A stretch of 64,000 nt of DNA from Aeromicrobium sp. Leaf245 (GTDB taxonomy: Bacteria; Actinomycetota; Actinomycetes; Propionibacteriales; Nocardioidaceae): NCBI RefSeq assembly GCF_942548115.1, contig NZ_OW824151.1:1364001-1428000 (forward strand), given 5' to 3'. The position numbers were made by a program, and so were the translations under genes. Positions 26,260 to 35,560 of this stretch are shown in pieces. The notes beneath the pieces are model-generated. The model worked only from the letters and a program-made list of their open reading frames with translations. It was not told the DNA's origin and searched no databases. Every line of letters begins with the position of its first letter. The first letter of the stretch is position 1.

Positions 26260-28026
26260 TCAGGGGCGACGGCCCAGCATCTCGAGCAGCGCGTGGGCGG
26301 CGTTGTGGCCTCCGATGCCGCTGACCGCGCCGCCTCGTCGTGCGCCGCTGCCGCACAGCAGCACCCGGTCGTGCGCCGTCGCCACGCCCCACCGCTGCGC
26401 CGGGGAGTCCGCCGGCTCGTCGTCCTCGAGCCACGGCCAGGCGAGGTCGCCGTGGAAGATGTGCCCGCCCGGCATCGCGAGCGCGGCCTCGACGTCGGCC
26501 GGGGTCTTCACCTCGACGCCCAGGACCAGCGGCTCCAGCGGCTCGGCCAGGTGGGCGTCGATCGCGGTCAGGAACCGGCGGTACTCGCGCTCGGCCGCGC
26601 CGTCGTCGAGCAGGTTCTCGTAGGGCGTGTGCAGCCCGAAGTAGGTGAGCGTCTGGGCCTCGGACGCGGCGAGCTCGGGGCCGAGGATCGAACGGTCGGT
26701 GAGCGTGTGGCAGTAGAGCTCGCCGGACGCGAACGGCTGCTCGCCGTGCGACGCCGCGACGTGCAGCGCCTCCACCTGGCTCATGGCCTCGTCGACGTGG
26801 AACGTCCCGGCGAACGCGACGCGCGGGTCGTCGCCGGAGCGCAGGCGGGGGAGGCGCGAGACGAGCAGGTTGATCTTGAGCTGGGACCCGCTCGGTCGGG
26901 TCACGCCGGCCTGGTCGCCGGGCCACATCGCTGCGTCCAACGCGTAGGGGGCGATGCCGCTGACCGCGTAGGCCGCATCGACCTGCAGGTGACCTTCGCC
27001 CTCGAGGGCGTCGACGACGACACCGGCCTCCTCGCCGGGATCCCCGCAGTCGCACGCTTCGCGCTCCTCGATCTGCTCGACCCCGGTCACCTCGACGCCC
27101 GTGAGGATCCGCACCCCCGCCTCCCGGGCCACCCGCTCGAGCTCTCCCGTCACGGCACCCATGCCGCCGACTGGGACGCGCCACTCGCCCGTTCCGTTGC
27201 CCACCAGGTGGTATAGGAAGCAGCGGTTCTGCGCGAGCGACGGGTCGTGCAGCGACGCGAACGTGCCGATGAGCCCGTCGGTGCCCACGACGCCGCGCAC
27301 GAGGTCGTCGTCGAAGCGACGCTCGAGCGCGACCCCGAGCGGCTGCTCGACCACGTCGGTCCAGATCTGCTGGTCGACGACCGGACCGAGGTCGGCGCGC
27401 CGGGGGAGGGGCCGCAGGAAGGTCGGGGCCACGGCTTCGGCCAGCACCGCCACCTCGCCGTAGAACGCCTGCCACGCCTCGAAGGCGTCGTCGGAGCCGG
27501 TCAGCCTGCGGAACGAGGCACGCGTGGCGTCGCCCTCGCCGGTCTCGACCAGCAGTCCCCGGGCCTCGCCGTCGCGCTCGTACGGCGTGTACGACGCGGT
27601 GTCGCGCGAGCGCAGCTCCAGCCGCAGGCCCAGGTCGTCGACGAGCGCCTGCGGCATGAGGCTGACGAGGTAGGAGTACCGCGACAGGCGGGCGTCGTGC
27701 TCGGGAAACGTCTGCGCGCTGACCGCCGCGCCGCCCACGTCGTCGAGACGCTCGAGCAGCACCACATCGAGCCCGGCGCGGGCCAGGTACGTCGCCGCGA
27801 CGAGGGCATTGTGCCCGCCGCCGACGATCACGACCTCGCAGGAGATCGAGCGGCTCGGCTCCCTCTCGCCGCCGGCCACGACGGTCACGTCGCCCTGCTG
27901 GAAGATCACACGCTCACCGGTGTCCGTGACGCGGCCATGGTCGGGCGCGGGGACGCGTCTGCGGCGTTCCCTCCGCCCCGCCACGACGGCTCCCAGGACG
28001 ACGGCGCCCAGCACGATCCAGACCAT
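26260..28026 (-). CDS. FAD-dependent oxidoreductase, phytoene desaturase/PYROXD2-like
   Basis: 588 residues. A hydrophobic N terminus (1-17) is followed by a basic linker. The dinucleotide-binding motif VVIVGGGHNALVAATYLARAG (first 20: VVIVGGGHNALVAATYLARA) starts near residue 64. The C-terminal FAD contact GIGGHNAAHALLEMLG is typical of the CrtI/PYROXD2 family of NAD(P)/FAD amine- and carotene-like oxidoreductases. Substrate is unknown, and no carotenoid genes are adjacent. Starting at the second Met is unlikely, because the N-terminal helix is followed by a membrane-anchor-like RRERRRR. Confidence 0.82.
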   Translation of the reverse strand: MVWIVLGAVVLGAVVAGRRERRRRVPAPDHGRVTDTGERVIFQQGDVTVVAGGEREPSRSISCEVVIVGGGHNALVAATYLARAGLDVVLLERLDDVGGAAVSAQTFPEHDARLSRYSYLVSLMPQALVDDLGLRLELRSRDTASYTPYERDGEARGLLVETGEGDATRASFRRLTGSDDAFEAWQAFYGEVAVLAEAVAPTFLRPLPRRADLGPVVDQQIWTDVVEQPLGVALERRFDDDLVRGVVGTDGLIGTFASLHDPSLAQNRCFLYHLVGNGTGEWRVPVGGMGAVTGELERVAREAGVRILTGVEVTGVEQIEEREACDCGDPGEEAGVVVDALEGEGHLQVDAAYAVSGIAPYALDAAMWPGDQAGVTRPSGSQLKINLLVSRLPRLRSGDDPRVAFAGTFHVDEAMSQVEALHVAASHGEQPFASGELYCHTLTDRSILGPELAASEAQTLTYFGLHTPYENLLDDGAAEREYRRFLTAIDAHLAEPLEPLVLGVEVKTPADVEAALAMPGGHIFHGDLAWPWLEDDEPADSPAQRWGVATAHDRVLLCGSGARRGGAVSGIGGHNAAHALLEMLGRRP

Positions 28027-28104
28027 GGCAGGACGGTACGGGACCCCGGGGCTCGAGAAGTGTCGAGATGCTTCGCGGCCCGGGATCCCGCTTGCTCTAG
28101 CGAC

Positions 28105-28296
28105 TCAGAACCCGCGGTGGGGGTACTGGTTGCCACGGTCGATGTCGCGTCGCACCTCGCGCAGGGCCCGTGCGACCTCGGGGTCGGTCTCCTCGTGCCG
28201 CCGCGACCGTCCGAGCAGGTCGGTCTGGTGCTGCAGCACGAGCCAGACGACCACGAGCGCCGCCACGACCACGCCGGTCAGGATCCACCACCACAT
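28105..28296 (-). CDS. 63-residue single-pass membrane protein
   Basis: ATG 28296 gives MWWWILTGVVVAALVVVWLV, one N-terminal membrane helix, then a charged cytoplasmic tail (SRRHEETDPEVARALREVRR) ending NQYPHRGF. A longer frame to 28368 lacks a plausible ribosome site. The family is not recognised. It sits upstream of the FAD oxidoreductase on the same strand. Confidence 0.65.
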   Translation of the reverse strand: MWWWILTGVVVAALVVVWLVLQHQTDLLGRSRRHEETDPEVARALREVRRDIDRGNQYPHRGF

Positions 28297-28388
28297 GCTG
28301 CGACCGTACGGGAGTGCCGCCCGGAGCGGAACCGTTGCGCGGTCCGACCGGACTGGCGGGCAACGCACCGGGTTCCTAGGGTGTCCGG

Positions 28389-29702
28389 ATGACCTCGGGG
28401 GAGAACACCGAACAGCCGACTCCTGACCAGCCCGCCTCGGACGGGTCCGGCAGGACCGGGCTCGAGCCGGCGGCGCGCTGGAAGCTGATCGGGCCCGGCA
28501 TCGTCGTCGCAGGCACCGGCGTGGGAGCCGGCGACCTCGTCGCCACGCTGTCGGCCGGCGCGAAGTTCGGCTACGCGCTGCTCTGGGCCGTCGTGCTCGG
28601 GACCGTCTTCAAGATCGCGCTCGTGGAGGGGGCCGGTCGCTACGTGCTGGCCTCGGGCCGCACGATCTTCCAGGGCTGGCGCTCGCTCGGCCGCTGGACG
28701 AGCTGGTACTTCGGGCCGTACATCGTCATCTGGGGCCTCGTGTACGGCGCGACTGCCATGTCGTCGTCGGCGCTGCCGCTCGTGGCGCTGTTCCCGGACG
28801 GGCCGGACCTCAAGGTCTGGGCGATCGGCATGGGTCTCGTCGGGTTCGCGGTCGTGTGGCTGGGTCGCTACGGGTTCGTCGAGAAGCTCATGGCGATCTT
28901 CGTCGGCATCATGTTCGTCACGGTGGTCGGGGCGGCGGTGCTGGCCACGCCGAACCTGCCCGACATGCTCCCCGGCCTGGTGCCCACGATCCCCGACGGC
29001 GCGCTCGTCAACACGCTCGCCGTCGCCGGCGGCGTGGGCGGCACCATCACGTTGGCCGCCTACGGGTACTGGTTGCGGGAGAAGGGCTGGGCGTCCTCGG
29101 GCTGGATGAGGGTCATGCGGCTCGACAACGGCGTGGCCTACGCCGTGACCGGGGTGTTCGTCGTGGCCATGCTCATCGTGGGTGCCGAGCTGCTCTACAG
29201 CGCCAACATCGCCCTCGCCACGGGCGACAAGGCCCTGGTGGACCTCTCCGACGTGCTCGACGAGCGGTACGGCGAGGTGTTCGGCAAGGTCTTCCTGCTC
29301 GGCTTCTGGGCGTCGTCGTTCTCGTCGCTCATCGGGGTGTGGAACGGCGTGAGCCTCATGTTCGCCGACTACCTCGGCACGTCGCGCGGGCTGGCCAAGG
29401 ACGACCCGCGGATGCTCTCGGGCGGCTCGTACTACAGGGCCTACGTCCTGTGGCTCACGTTCCCGCCCATGGCGCTGCTGTTCCTCAACGAGCCGGTCGG
29501 GATCATCTTGGCGTACGGCGTGCTGGGCGCGATCTTCATGCCGTTCCTCGCCATCACGCTCCTCGGGCTGCTGAACTCCGACCGCACGCCCCGGGAGTGG
29601 CGCAACGGCGTCACCGGCAACGTGGCGCTGGGCGCCTGCGCCCTGCTGTTCCTGGCCGTGGGCGCGAACGAGCTCTACAAGGCCGTCACCGGGGTGTTCT
29701 GA
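28389..29702 (+). CDS. Nramp-related transporter with atypical metal-site motifs
   Basis: 437 residues with about eleven membrane helices. The opening RWKLIGPGIVVAGTGVGAGD is the TM1 region of Nramp proteins, and the overall layout (GWRSLGRW, loops, final TM at about 412-432) matches. The TM1 motif DPGN of canonical Mn/Fe transporters is absent (GVGAGD instead), and TM6 has GGTITLAAYGYWLREKG in place of a clear MPH motif. Substrate therefore cannot be assumed to be Mn or Fe. It is annotated in many actinobacteria simply as an Nramp-family protein. Confidence 0.78.
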   Translation: MTSGENTEQPTPDQPASDGSGRTGLEPAARWKLIGPGIVVAGTGVGAGDLVATLSAGAKFGYALLWAVVLGTVFKIALVEGAGRYVLASGRTIFQGWRSLGRWTSWYFGPYIVIWGLVYGATAMSSSALPLVALFPDGPDLKVWAIGMGLVGFAVVWLGRYGFVEKLMAIFVGIMFVTVVGAAVLATPNLPDMLPGLVPTIPDGALVNTLAVAGGVGGTITLAAYGYWLREKGWASSGWMRVMRLDNGVAYAVTGVFVVAMLIVGAELLYSANIALATGDKALVDLSDVLDERYGEVFGKVFLLGFWASSFSSLIGVWNGVSLMFADYLGTSRGLAKDDPRMLSGGSYYRAYVLWLTFPPMALLFLNEPVGIILAYGVLGAIFMPFLAITLLGLLNSDRTPREWRNGVTGNVALGACALLFLAVGANELYKAVTGVF

Positions 29703-29729
29703 GCGGTCGGCACCGACCCTGGCAGCAGG

Positions 29730-30302
29730 TCAGCCCTGGCAGAACAGCTGGCCGTACGGCCCGTTCGTCGTCCGCTGCTCGGTGACCTTGCCGTCGACGG
29801 TGATGGTGCAGGTCATGCTCACGCTGGCCGGCCCCGCCTGCAGGAACATCTGGGCGTAGTCCGGGCGGCCGTAGACGCGGGTGCTGAGCGACCACGACCG
29901 GCCGACCCCCCGCACGGTACCGCTCGGGCGGTCCCGGCTGGTGGGGATGTTGTAGCCGACCACGCCGATCGGGTCGGAGGACCGGACGCTCAGGGTGATG
30001 CGATGGGCGCGGACGTTCAGGACGCCGCCCGACCCGGACAGGCCGGCCGGTTCCTGGCCCCGCACGACCGACGGTCGCACGAGGCCGGAGGTGGCGTCGG
30101 CGGCCTCCGCCGCGGTGGTCATGGACGGCGACGAGGTGGGCCTGGGCACCGACGGGGTGCTCCCGTCCGGTCCTGCGGCCCCCGGACCACCGGCAGGTCC
30201 GTCGCCGGAGCCGCCCGGCAGCGGGACGACGAGGGCCACCAGCACGAGCAGCGCGGCGGCGACGGCCGCGGCGGCGACGGGGTGGCGTCGAACGAGGTCC
30301 AT
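29730..30302 (-). CDS. MmpS-like membrane-anchored exported protein
   Basis: 190 residues. One N-terminal membrane helix (about 8-28) is followed by a Gly/Pro/Ser linker and a C-terminal beta domain. The end VSMTCTITVDGKVTEQRTTN then GPYGQLFC resembles MmpS-type and MmpS-like domains, including the paired cysteines. MmpS proteins assist MmpL transporters; no MmpL gene is in the window. It converges on the Nramp gene and is divergent from glpD. Confidence 0.6.
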   Translation of the reverse strand: MDLVRRHPVAAAAVAAALLVLVALVVPLPGGSGDGPAGGPGAAGPDGSTPSVPRPTSSPSMTTAAEAADATSGLVRPSVVRGQEPAGLSGSGGVLNVRAHRITLSVRSSDPIGVVGYNIPTSRDRPSGTVRGVGRSWSLSTRVYGRPDYAQMFLQAGPASVSMTCTITVDGKVTEQRTTNGPYGQLFCQG

Positions 30303-30393
30303 GGTCAGGACAACGACGACGCGGCGCCGGGGTTAGGCGAGGCCGGCCGCCGCTCGGGACGCGCGCGTCAGGTGTCCCTGATTGACTGGAGTC

Positions 30394-32160
30394 ATGCGCC
30401 CCGTACCCCTGTCGCCCCACACCCGTCAGACCGCGCTCGACGCGATGGAGCAGCAACCGCTCGACGTCCTGGTGATCGGCGGTGGCGTGGTGGGTGCCGG
30501 GTCGGCACTCGACGCGGCGACCCGGGGCCTCTCGGTCGGTCTCGTGGAGGCGCGCGACTTCGCGTCGGGCACGTCGAGCCGCTCCAGCAAGCTCATGCAC
30601 GGCGGGCTCCGCTACCTCGAGATGCTCGACTTCCGGCTCGTCGCCGAGGCCCTGAAGGAGCGTGGGCTCAACCTGCAGAAGCTGGCACCGCACCTGGTCC
30701 GCGAGGTGGCGTTCCTCTACCCGCTGCAGCACCGCGGGTGGGAGCGCTTCTACGCCGGCTCGGGCGTGGCGTTGTACGACGCCATGAGCAAGGCGTCCGG
30801 CTACGGCAAGGGTGTGCCGCTGCACCGCCACCACACCCGCCGCGGCGCGCGCAAGATCTTCCCCGGCCTGCGCAAGGATGCGCTCGTGGGCGCCCTGCGG
30901 TACTACGACGCCCAGGTCGACGACGCCCGGCACACCATGTTCCTGGCCCGCACCGCCGCGGCCTACGGCGCGCACGTGGCCAGCCGCACCCGCGTCGTCG
31001 ACCTGATCCGCGAGGGCGGGCGGGTCACCGGAGCCCGGCTCAAGGACCTGGAGTCCGGCCGTGAGCTCGACGTCCGTGCCGCCGTCGTGATCAACGCCAC
31101 CGGTGTCTGGACCGACGAGACGCAGGGCATGGCGGCCGAGCGCGGGCAGTTCCACGTGCGCGCGTCCAAGGGCATCCACCTCGTGGTCCCGCGCGACCGC
31201 ATCCGCGGCGAGGGCGGCCTGATCCTGCGCACCGAGAAGTCGGTGCTCTTCGTCATCCCGTGGGGACGGCACTGGGTGATCGGCACCACCGACACCGACT
31301 GGGACCTCTCGAAGGACCACCCTGCGGCGAGCCGCAGCGACATCGACTACCTGCTCGAGCACGTCAACACGGTGCTCGTGGAGCCGCTCACGCACGCCGA
31401 CGTCGAGGGCGTCTACGCCGGGCTGCGGCCGCTGCTGGCCGGGGAGTCCGACGCCACCAGCAAGCTGTCGCGCGAGCACGCGGTCTCCACCAGCACCAAG
31501 GGCCTCGTGGTCATCGCCGGCGGCAAGTACACGACCTACCGCATCATGGCCAAGGACGCCGTCGACGCCGCCGTGCACGGCATGACCCACCAGCTCGACC
31601 GCAACGTTCCGGGCTCCTGCACGGAGGACGTGCCCCTCCTCGGCGCCGACGGCTACGAGGCGCTGTGGAACCAGCGGCACCGCCTCGCCGAGGACAGCGG
31701 CCTGAACGTCGGCCGCATCGAGCACCTGCTGCACCGGTACGGATCGCTGGTGGTCGAGGTCCTCGACCTCGTGGCCACCGATCCGTCGCTCGGCGAGCCG
31801 CTGACCGGCGCCGACGACTACCTGCGCGCCGAGGTCGTCTACGGCACCACCCACGAGGGCTCGCGCCACCTCGACGACATCATCGCCCGACGTACCCGCA
31901 TCTCCATCGAGACCTTCGACCGTGGCACCGAGGTCGCCCGCGAGGTGGCGTCGCTCATGGGCGACGCGCTCGGCTGGACCGACGACCAGCGCGAGCTCGA
32001 GGTCGAGCACTACCTCAAGCGGGTCGCCGCCGAGCGGGAGTCCCAGACGATGCCCGACGACGAGACCGCGGACGCCGCACGCATGGGTGCGGCCGACGTC
32101 GTGCCGGTCGCCACGGCCGAGGGCCGGGGAGCGGGCCCAGGAGCGGACACGGCGTCGTGA
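30394..32160 (+). CDS. glpD: Aerobic glycerol-3-phosphate dehydrogenase
   Basis: 588 residues from ATG 30394 (CTGGAG upstream). FAD motif VLVIGGGVVGAGSALDAATR near residue 28; SGTSSRSSKLMHGGLRYLE and the C-terminal DAO_C domain (about 400-520) mark GlpD. It oxidises glycerol-3-phosphate to dihydroxyacetone phosphate, feeding electrons to quinone at the membrane. The last 30 residues are variable. No glpF or glpK is adjacent. Its stop overlaps the next start. Confidence 0.93.
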   Translation: MRPVPLSPHTRQTALDAMEQQPLDVLVIGGGVVGAGSALDAATRGLSVGLVEARDFASGTSSRSSKLMHGGLRYLEMLDFRLVAEALKERGLNLQKLAPHLVREVAFLYPLQHRGWERFYAGSGVALYDAMSKASGYGKGVPLHRHHTRRGARKIFPGLRKDALVGALRYYDAQVDDARHTMFLARTAAAYGAHVASRTRVVDLIREGGRVTGARLKDLESGRELDVRAAVVINATGVWTDETQGMAAERGQFHVRASKGIHLVVPRDRIRGEGGLILRTEKSVLFVIPWGRHWVIGTTDTDWDLSKDHPAASRSDIDYLLEHVNTVLVEPLTHADVEGVYAGLRPLLAGESDATSKLSREHAVSTSTKGLVVIAGGKYTTYRIMAKDAVDAAVHGMTHQLDRNVPGSCTEDVPLLGADGYEALWNQRHRLAEDSGLNVGRIEHLLHRYGSLVVEVLDLVATDPSLGEPLTGADDYLRAEVVYGTTHEGSRHLDDIIARRTRISIETFDRGTEVAREVASLMGDALGWTDDQRELEVEHYLKRVAAERESQTMPDDETADAARMGAADVVPVATAEGRGAGPGADTAS

Positions 32161-32978
32161 TGCACGATCCGCCGCCGGGGGCTCTCGACGGCCTGGATCT
32201 CGCCGACGACCCCGACGCGGGTCCGTCTCCCCTCCTGCGCACGCTCGTCCCCGTGGTGGCGACGCTGGTCCTGGTCGCGCTCGCGGTCGGTGGGTTCGCG
32301 CTGATCTCGCACCTCACGAAGGACGTGCGCACCGAGACCGGCAGCATCGACCTCGGCGACGCACGCCAGCTCGCTCTCCAGGTGCCCTCGGCCGACGTGC
32401 GCGTCGTGCAGGGCGACGTGGCGTCGCCGACCTACTCGGCCCGGGTCACGAGCGGCCTGCTCGACACCGACTTCGCCCTGGGACGCCGCGGGAGCGTGGT
32501 CCAGGTCGTGGCCGACTGCCGGGCGTGGCTGAGCCCGGGCTGCGGTGTCGACCTGACGATCACGGTGCCGGAGGGTCTGCAGGTCGACGTCGTCGGCGGG
32601 AGCGGCGACGTCGAGGTGGCCGGTCTCACCGCCGGCGTCGTCACGATCCGCGCGAGCGAGGGCGACGTCGACCTCGACGGCCTGGGTGTCCAGGACCTGA
32701 CCGTGACCACCGGGTCGGGTGACGTCGAGGCCACCTTCGCCGAGCAGCCGTTCGCGGTGAAGGTGACCACGGGCAGCGGCGACGTCGACCTCGGCCTGCC
32801 CGACGGGGACCGGCCCTACGAGGTGGAGGCGACGTCGAGCAGTGGCGACGTCGAGGGGGTCGGCGCCGGAGCCGGAGCCGACGGAGCCCCGGCCGGGGAC
32901 GGCGACGTGCAGGAGGGGGCGCGCCTCGTGCTCGTGCGCAGCGACTCCGGCGACGTGGAGATCGACCGCGGGCCCTGA
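32160..32978 (+). CDS. DUF4097-type beta-repeat membrane protein
   Basis: 272 residues starting at ATG 32160 (GTG 32157 possible), overlapping the glpD stop. One membrane helix (about 27-48) is followed by a right-handed beta-solenoid-like domain with recurring SGDVE / EGDVD turns at about 20-residue intervals (GGSGDVEVAGL, SEGDVDLDGL, GSGDVEATF, GSGDVDLGL, DSGDVEIDRG). These repeats are typical of DUF4097 proteins; function unknown. A strong terminator follows. Confidence 0.8.
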   Translation: MHDPPPGALDGLDLADDPDAGPSPLLRTLVPVVATLVLVALAVGGFALISHLTKDVRTETGSIDLGDARQLALQVPSADVRVVQGDVASPTYSARVTSGLLDTDFALGRRGSVVQVVADCRAWLSPGCGVDLTITVPEGLQVDVVGGSGDVEVAGLTAGVVTIRASEGDVDLDGLGVQDLTVTTGSGDVEATFAEQPFAVKVTTGSGDVDLGLPDGDRPYEVEATSSSGDVEGVGAGAGADGAPAGDGDVQEGARLVLVRSDSGDVEIDRGP

Positions 32979-32994
32979 CAGGGCCCCGAACATG

Positions 32995-33028
32995 ACGACG
33001 CCCCCACCGCGAGCGGTGGGGGCGTCGT
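32995..33028. terminator. Bidirectional terminator
   Basis: A perfect 16-bp stem (32995-33010 with 33013-33028) lies between the converging DUF4097 and cold-shock genes. Confidence 0.85.
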
Positions 33029-33055
33029 GCGTCTCGTCGTGGTGACGAGAAGGAA

Positions 33056-33259
33056 TCAGACGGGGCGGATGTTGGCCGCCTGCAGGCCCTTCTGGCCCTG
33101 CTCGACGTCGAACTCGACCTTCTGGTTCTCCTCGAGCGAACGGTAGCCGTTCGCCTGGATGGCGCTGAAGTGAGCGAAGACGTCCTCGCCGCCCTCGTCG
33201 GGAGCGATGAAGCCGAAGCCCTTGTCAGCGTTGAACCACTTGACGGTTCCAGTAGCCAT
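33056..33259 (-). CDS. Cold-shock domain protein
   Basis: 67 residues, the typical CspA length. RNP1 KGFGFI and RNP2 VFAHFSAI are intact; start [16 protein letters not shown]. It binds single-stranded RNA/DNA. GCAAGGAGAAACATC precedes ATG 33259. About 170 bp upstream to the terminator at 33464 holds no gene and probably contains its promoter and a long leader, as is common for csp genes. Confidence 0.95.
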   Translation of the reverse strand: MATGTVKWFNADKGFGFIAPDEGGEDVFAHFSAIQANGYRSLEENQKVEFDVEQGQKGLQAANIRPV

Positions 33260-33429
33260 GATGTTTCTCCTTGCGGTGGTGCGCATACGCGTGTCGTATG
33301 CGACGGGGGTGTCGCGACGCGCATCAACCGGGAGAAGCGGAGCATCCGGGGGAACCCGGGTGCTCGATCTTTCTGGCACAACCAACGTCTACAACTGCTG
33401 ACCAGCCTACACGGTGCCCGAGCCGATGA

Positions 33430-33464
33430 CGAAGCCCCCGGACCGGGCGGGTCCGGGGGCTTCG
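33430..33464 (-). terminator. Terminator of tRNA-His
   Basis: A perfect 15-bp stem (33430-33444 with 33450-33464, loop GGGCG) lies 8 bp 3' of tRNA-His on the minus strand. Confidence 0.8.
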
Positions 33465-33472
33465 TTCGACGG

Positions 33473-33546
33473 GGTGGACGACGGGACTTGAACCCGCGGC
33501 CACCGGCACCACAAGCCGGTGCTCTACCAACTGAGCTACGCCCACC
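33473..33546 (-). tRNA. tRNA-His(GTG)
   Basis: Minus strand from 33546. The extra G(-1) opposite C73 that marks tRNA-His is present. Acceptor GTGGGCG pairs with CGTCCAC; D-arm AGCTCAGTTGGTAGAGC; anticodon loop TTGTGGT (GTG); T-loop TTCAAGT. CCA is not encoded. Confidence 0.94.
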
Positions 33547-33618
33547 ATGCGCGGCGGAACCCCGCCACGGCGTGGACGATCATAGCCCACGGTCGTGGGG
33601 GTCCTGGACGGTGGCCCG

Positions 33619-34239
33619 TCAGGAGTCGGACGGGCCCAACGTCGGCTTCTCGGTGATCTGCGTGGCGACGGTGCGAGCGGTGTCGGAGTCGGGCCCGGGG
33701 TCGGGCACGAAGACGGTGCGTCGGTAGTAGCGCAGCTCGTCGATGCTGTCGGCGATGTCCTCGAGGGCGCGGTGGTGGCCGGCCTTCGGGGGAGCGGCGA
33801 AGTAGGCCCGGGGGAACCACTGGCGCGCCAGCTCCTTGATGGAGGAGACGTCGACGACCCGGTAGTGCAGGAAGCCCTCGAGCTCGGTCATGTCGCGGGC
33901 GAGGAAGGCGCGGTCGGTGCCGATGGTGTTGCCGGCGAGGGGTGCCTTGCGGGGCTCCTTCACGAACTGGCGCACGTAGTCGAGCACCTGCTCCTCGGCG
34001 TCGCGCAGGGTCGTCCCGGCGTCGAGCTCGGTGATGAGTCCCGACGCGGTGTGCATGCGGGTGACGACCTCGTTCATCTGCTCGAGCGCCTTCGCCGGCG
34101 GCTTGATCACCAGGTCCACGCCGTCGCCGAGCACGTTGAGCTCGTAGTCGGTGACCAGGGCCGCGACCTCGACGAGGGCGTCGTCCTCCAGGGAGAGTCC
34201 GGTCATCTCGCAGTCGATCCACACCAGCTTGTCGTTCAC
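33619..34239 (-). CDS. orn: Oligoribonuclease
   Basis: 206 residues from GTG 34239. DEDDh exonuclease motifs are present: WIDCEMTGL (Asp, Glu), GTDRAFLARDM (Asp) and HHRALEDI (His, Asp). It degrades 2-5 nt RNA fragments and pGpG to mononucleotides. Length and sequence fit actinobacterial Orn. It is divergent from the DsbA-like gene. Confidence 0.94.
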   Translation of the reverse strand: MNDKLVWIDCEMTGLSLEDDALVEVAALVTDYELNVLGDGVDLVIKPPAKALEQMNEVVTRMHTASGLITELDAGTTLRDAEEQVLDYVRQFVKEPRKAPLAGNTIGTDRAFLARDMTELEGFLHYRVVDVSSIKELARQWFPRAYFAAPPKAGHHRALEDIADSIDELRYYRRTVFVPDPGPDSDTARTVATQITEKPTLGPSDS

Positions 34240-34407
34240 GCCTGGCACCTTAGGCCATGGCGCGGGGCCGACGAGGCCGCCGGGCACGGGACCACGGCGG
34301 GTAGCCTTCCGGGGAACCGAGGGGACGCGACGATCGTTGTGCCCCACGACAGGCGGACCGCCCCTGCTTCCGCCGTGCCCCACGACGCCGCACAGGAGCC
34401 AGACCAC

Positions 34408-35166
34408 GTGAGCAACGACCGCAAGCAGCGAGCCGAGCAGATGCGCAAGGAGCGCGAGAAGGCCGAGAAGCGCCAGCGCAACGTCATCACGGTGGCCATC
34501 GTGGTCGTCGTGATCGCGCTGGTGGCCGTCGGTGGCTACGCCATCAAGACGACGTCGGACCAGAACGCCAAGAACACCGACCTGGTCGCGCCCAAGAACG
34601 CCACCGAGGACTACGGCATCGTCTACGACACCGCCGCGGCAGGTGGCGAGGCGACCGCCGACGCCGAGCCGGTCGAGGTGGAGCTGTACGAGGACTTCCA
34701 GTGCCCCGCCTGCCGTTCCTTCGAGCAGGCGTCCGGCGCCTTCCTCAAGCAGCAGGTCGAGTCCGGTGCCATCACGATCGTCTACCGCCCCTTCTCGTTC
34801 CTCGACGGCCAGAGCCTGAACGAGTACTCCTCGCGCTCGACCAACGCGGCGATCTGTGCCCTCGACTCCGGAGGCGTCGAGGACTACGTGGCCGTGCACG
34901 ACTACCTCTACGCCAACCAGCCCGACGAGGGCACCGCCGGCCCCGAGAACTCGGCCCTGGTCGAGGCGCTCGACGGCCTCGGCATCACGGGTGTCGAGCA
35001 GTGCGTCAAGACGGAGAAGTTCGTCCCGTGGATCGAGAAGGCCAAGGAGACGGCACAGGACGGCGACCGTGAGGTCAGCGGCACCCCGACCGTCTACGTC
35101 GGCGGCAAGAAGGTCGAGGACGTCAGCCCGGTCGGCCTGCAGCAGGCCATCACCTCCGCTGCCTGA
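34408..35166 (+). CDS. Membrane-anchored DsbA/thioredoxin-fold oxidoreductase
   Basis: 252 residues from GTG 34408 (AGGAGCC upstream). A highly charged N terminus (QMRKEREKAEKRQRN) precedes one membrane helix (about 27-46). The extracytoplasmic domain has active site CPAC (EDFQCPACRSFEQ, near residue 96) and cis-Pro GTPTVYVGG. It is a DsbA-family thiol oxidoreductase for exported proteins. A strong terminator lies 12 bp after the stop. Confidence 0.88.
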   Translation: MSNDRKQRAEQMRKEREKAEKRQRNVITVAIVVVVIALVAVGGYAIKTTSDQNAKNTDLVAPKNATEDYGIVYDTAAAGGEATADAEPVEVELYEDFQCPACRSFEQASGAFLKQQVESGAITIVYRPFSFLDGQSLNEYSSRSTNAAICALDSGGVEDYVAVHDYLYANQPDEGTAGPENSALVEALDGLGITGVEQCVKTEKFVPWIEKAKETAQDGDREVSGTPTVYVGGKKVEDVSPVGLQQAITSAA

Positions 35167-35178
35167 CTCCGCTCGTCC

Positions 35179-35211
35179 CGAAGGGCCCCGCACCTCGTGC
35201 GGGGCCCTTCG
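35179..35211. terminator. Terminator between dsbA-like gene and crcB
   Basis: A perfect 15-bp stem with loop CTC (35179-35193, 35197-35211) serves the two converging units. Confidence 0.85.
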
Positions 35212-35215
35212 TGCG

Positions 35216-35560
35216 TCACGCGACGGCGATCCCGGCCGCTGCGGCCAGGACGCACGCGCACGCCGTGCCCGCGGCGTGGGCGACGGCAGCACCTCCGCGC
35301 CCGCGCAGGGCGAGCCGCGCGGAGTCCAGGCTCGCGGTGCTGAAGGTGGTGTAGCCGCCCAGGAAACCGGTGGCGACCACCGTCTGGGTGAGGCCCGACG
35401 CCGAGCCGACCACGACGCCGATGGCGAACGAGCCGGTCAGGTTGACCACCACGACGCCCCAGGGGAGTCGCGACCCGAGTCGCCCGGTCACGACGGCGTC
35501 GACGACGAACCTCGCGGCGGAGCCGAGCCCGCCGGCGAGTGCGATGAGCAGCGTGGTCAC
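35216..35560 (-). CDS. crcB: Fluoride exporter CrcB, second copy
   Basis: 114 residues from GTG 35560, whose GTGA overlaps the stop of the other crcB. Four membrane helices; family motifs GGLGSAARF, WGVVVVNLTGSFAIG and GFLGGYTTFSTAS are all present. Fluc channels work as dual-topology dimers; two adjacent genes usually encode the two orientations of a heterodimer. An upstream in-frame extension through the 15-bp repeats (to 35647) is possible but unlike the family. Confidence 0.9.
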   Translation of the reverse strand: MTTLLIALAGGLGSAARFVVDAVVTGRLGSRLPWGVVVVNLTGSFAIGVVVGSASGLTQTVVATGFLGGYTTFSTASLDSARLALRGRGGAAVAHAAGTACACVLAAAAGIAVA

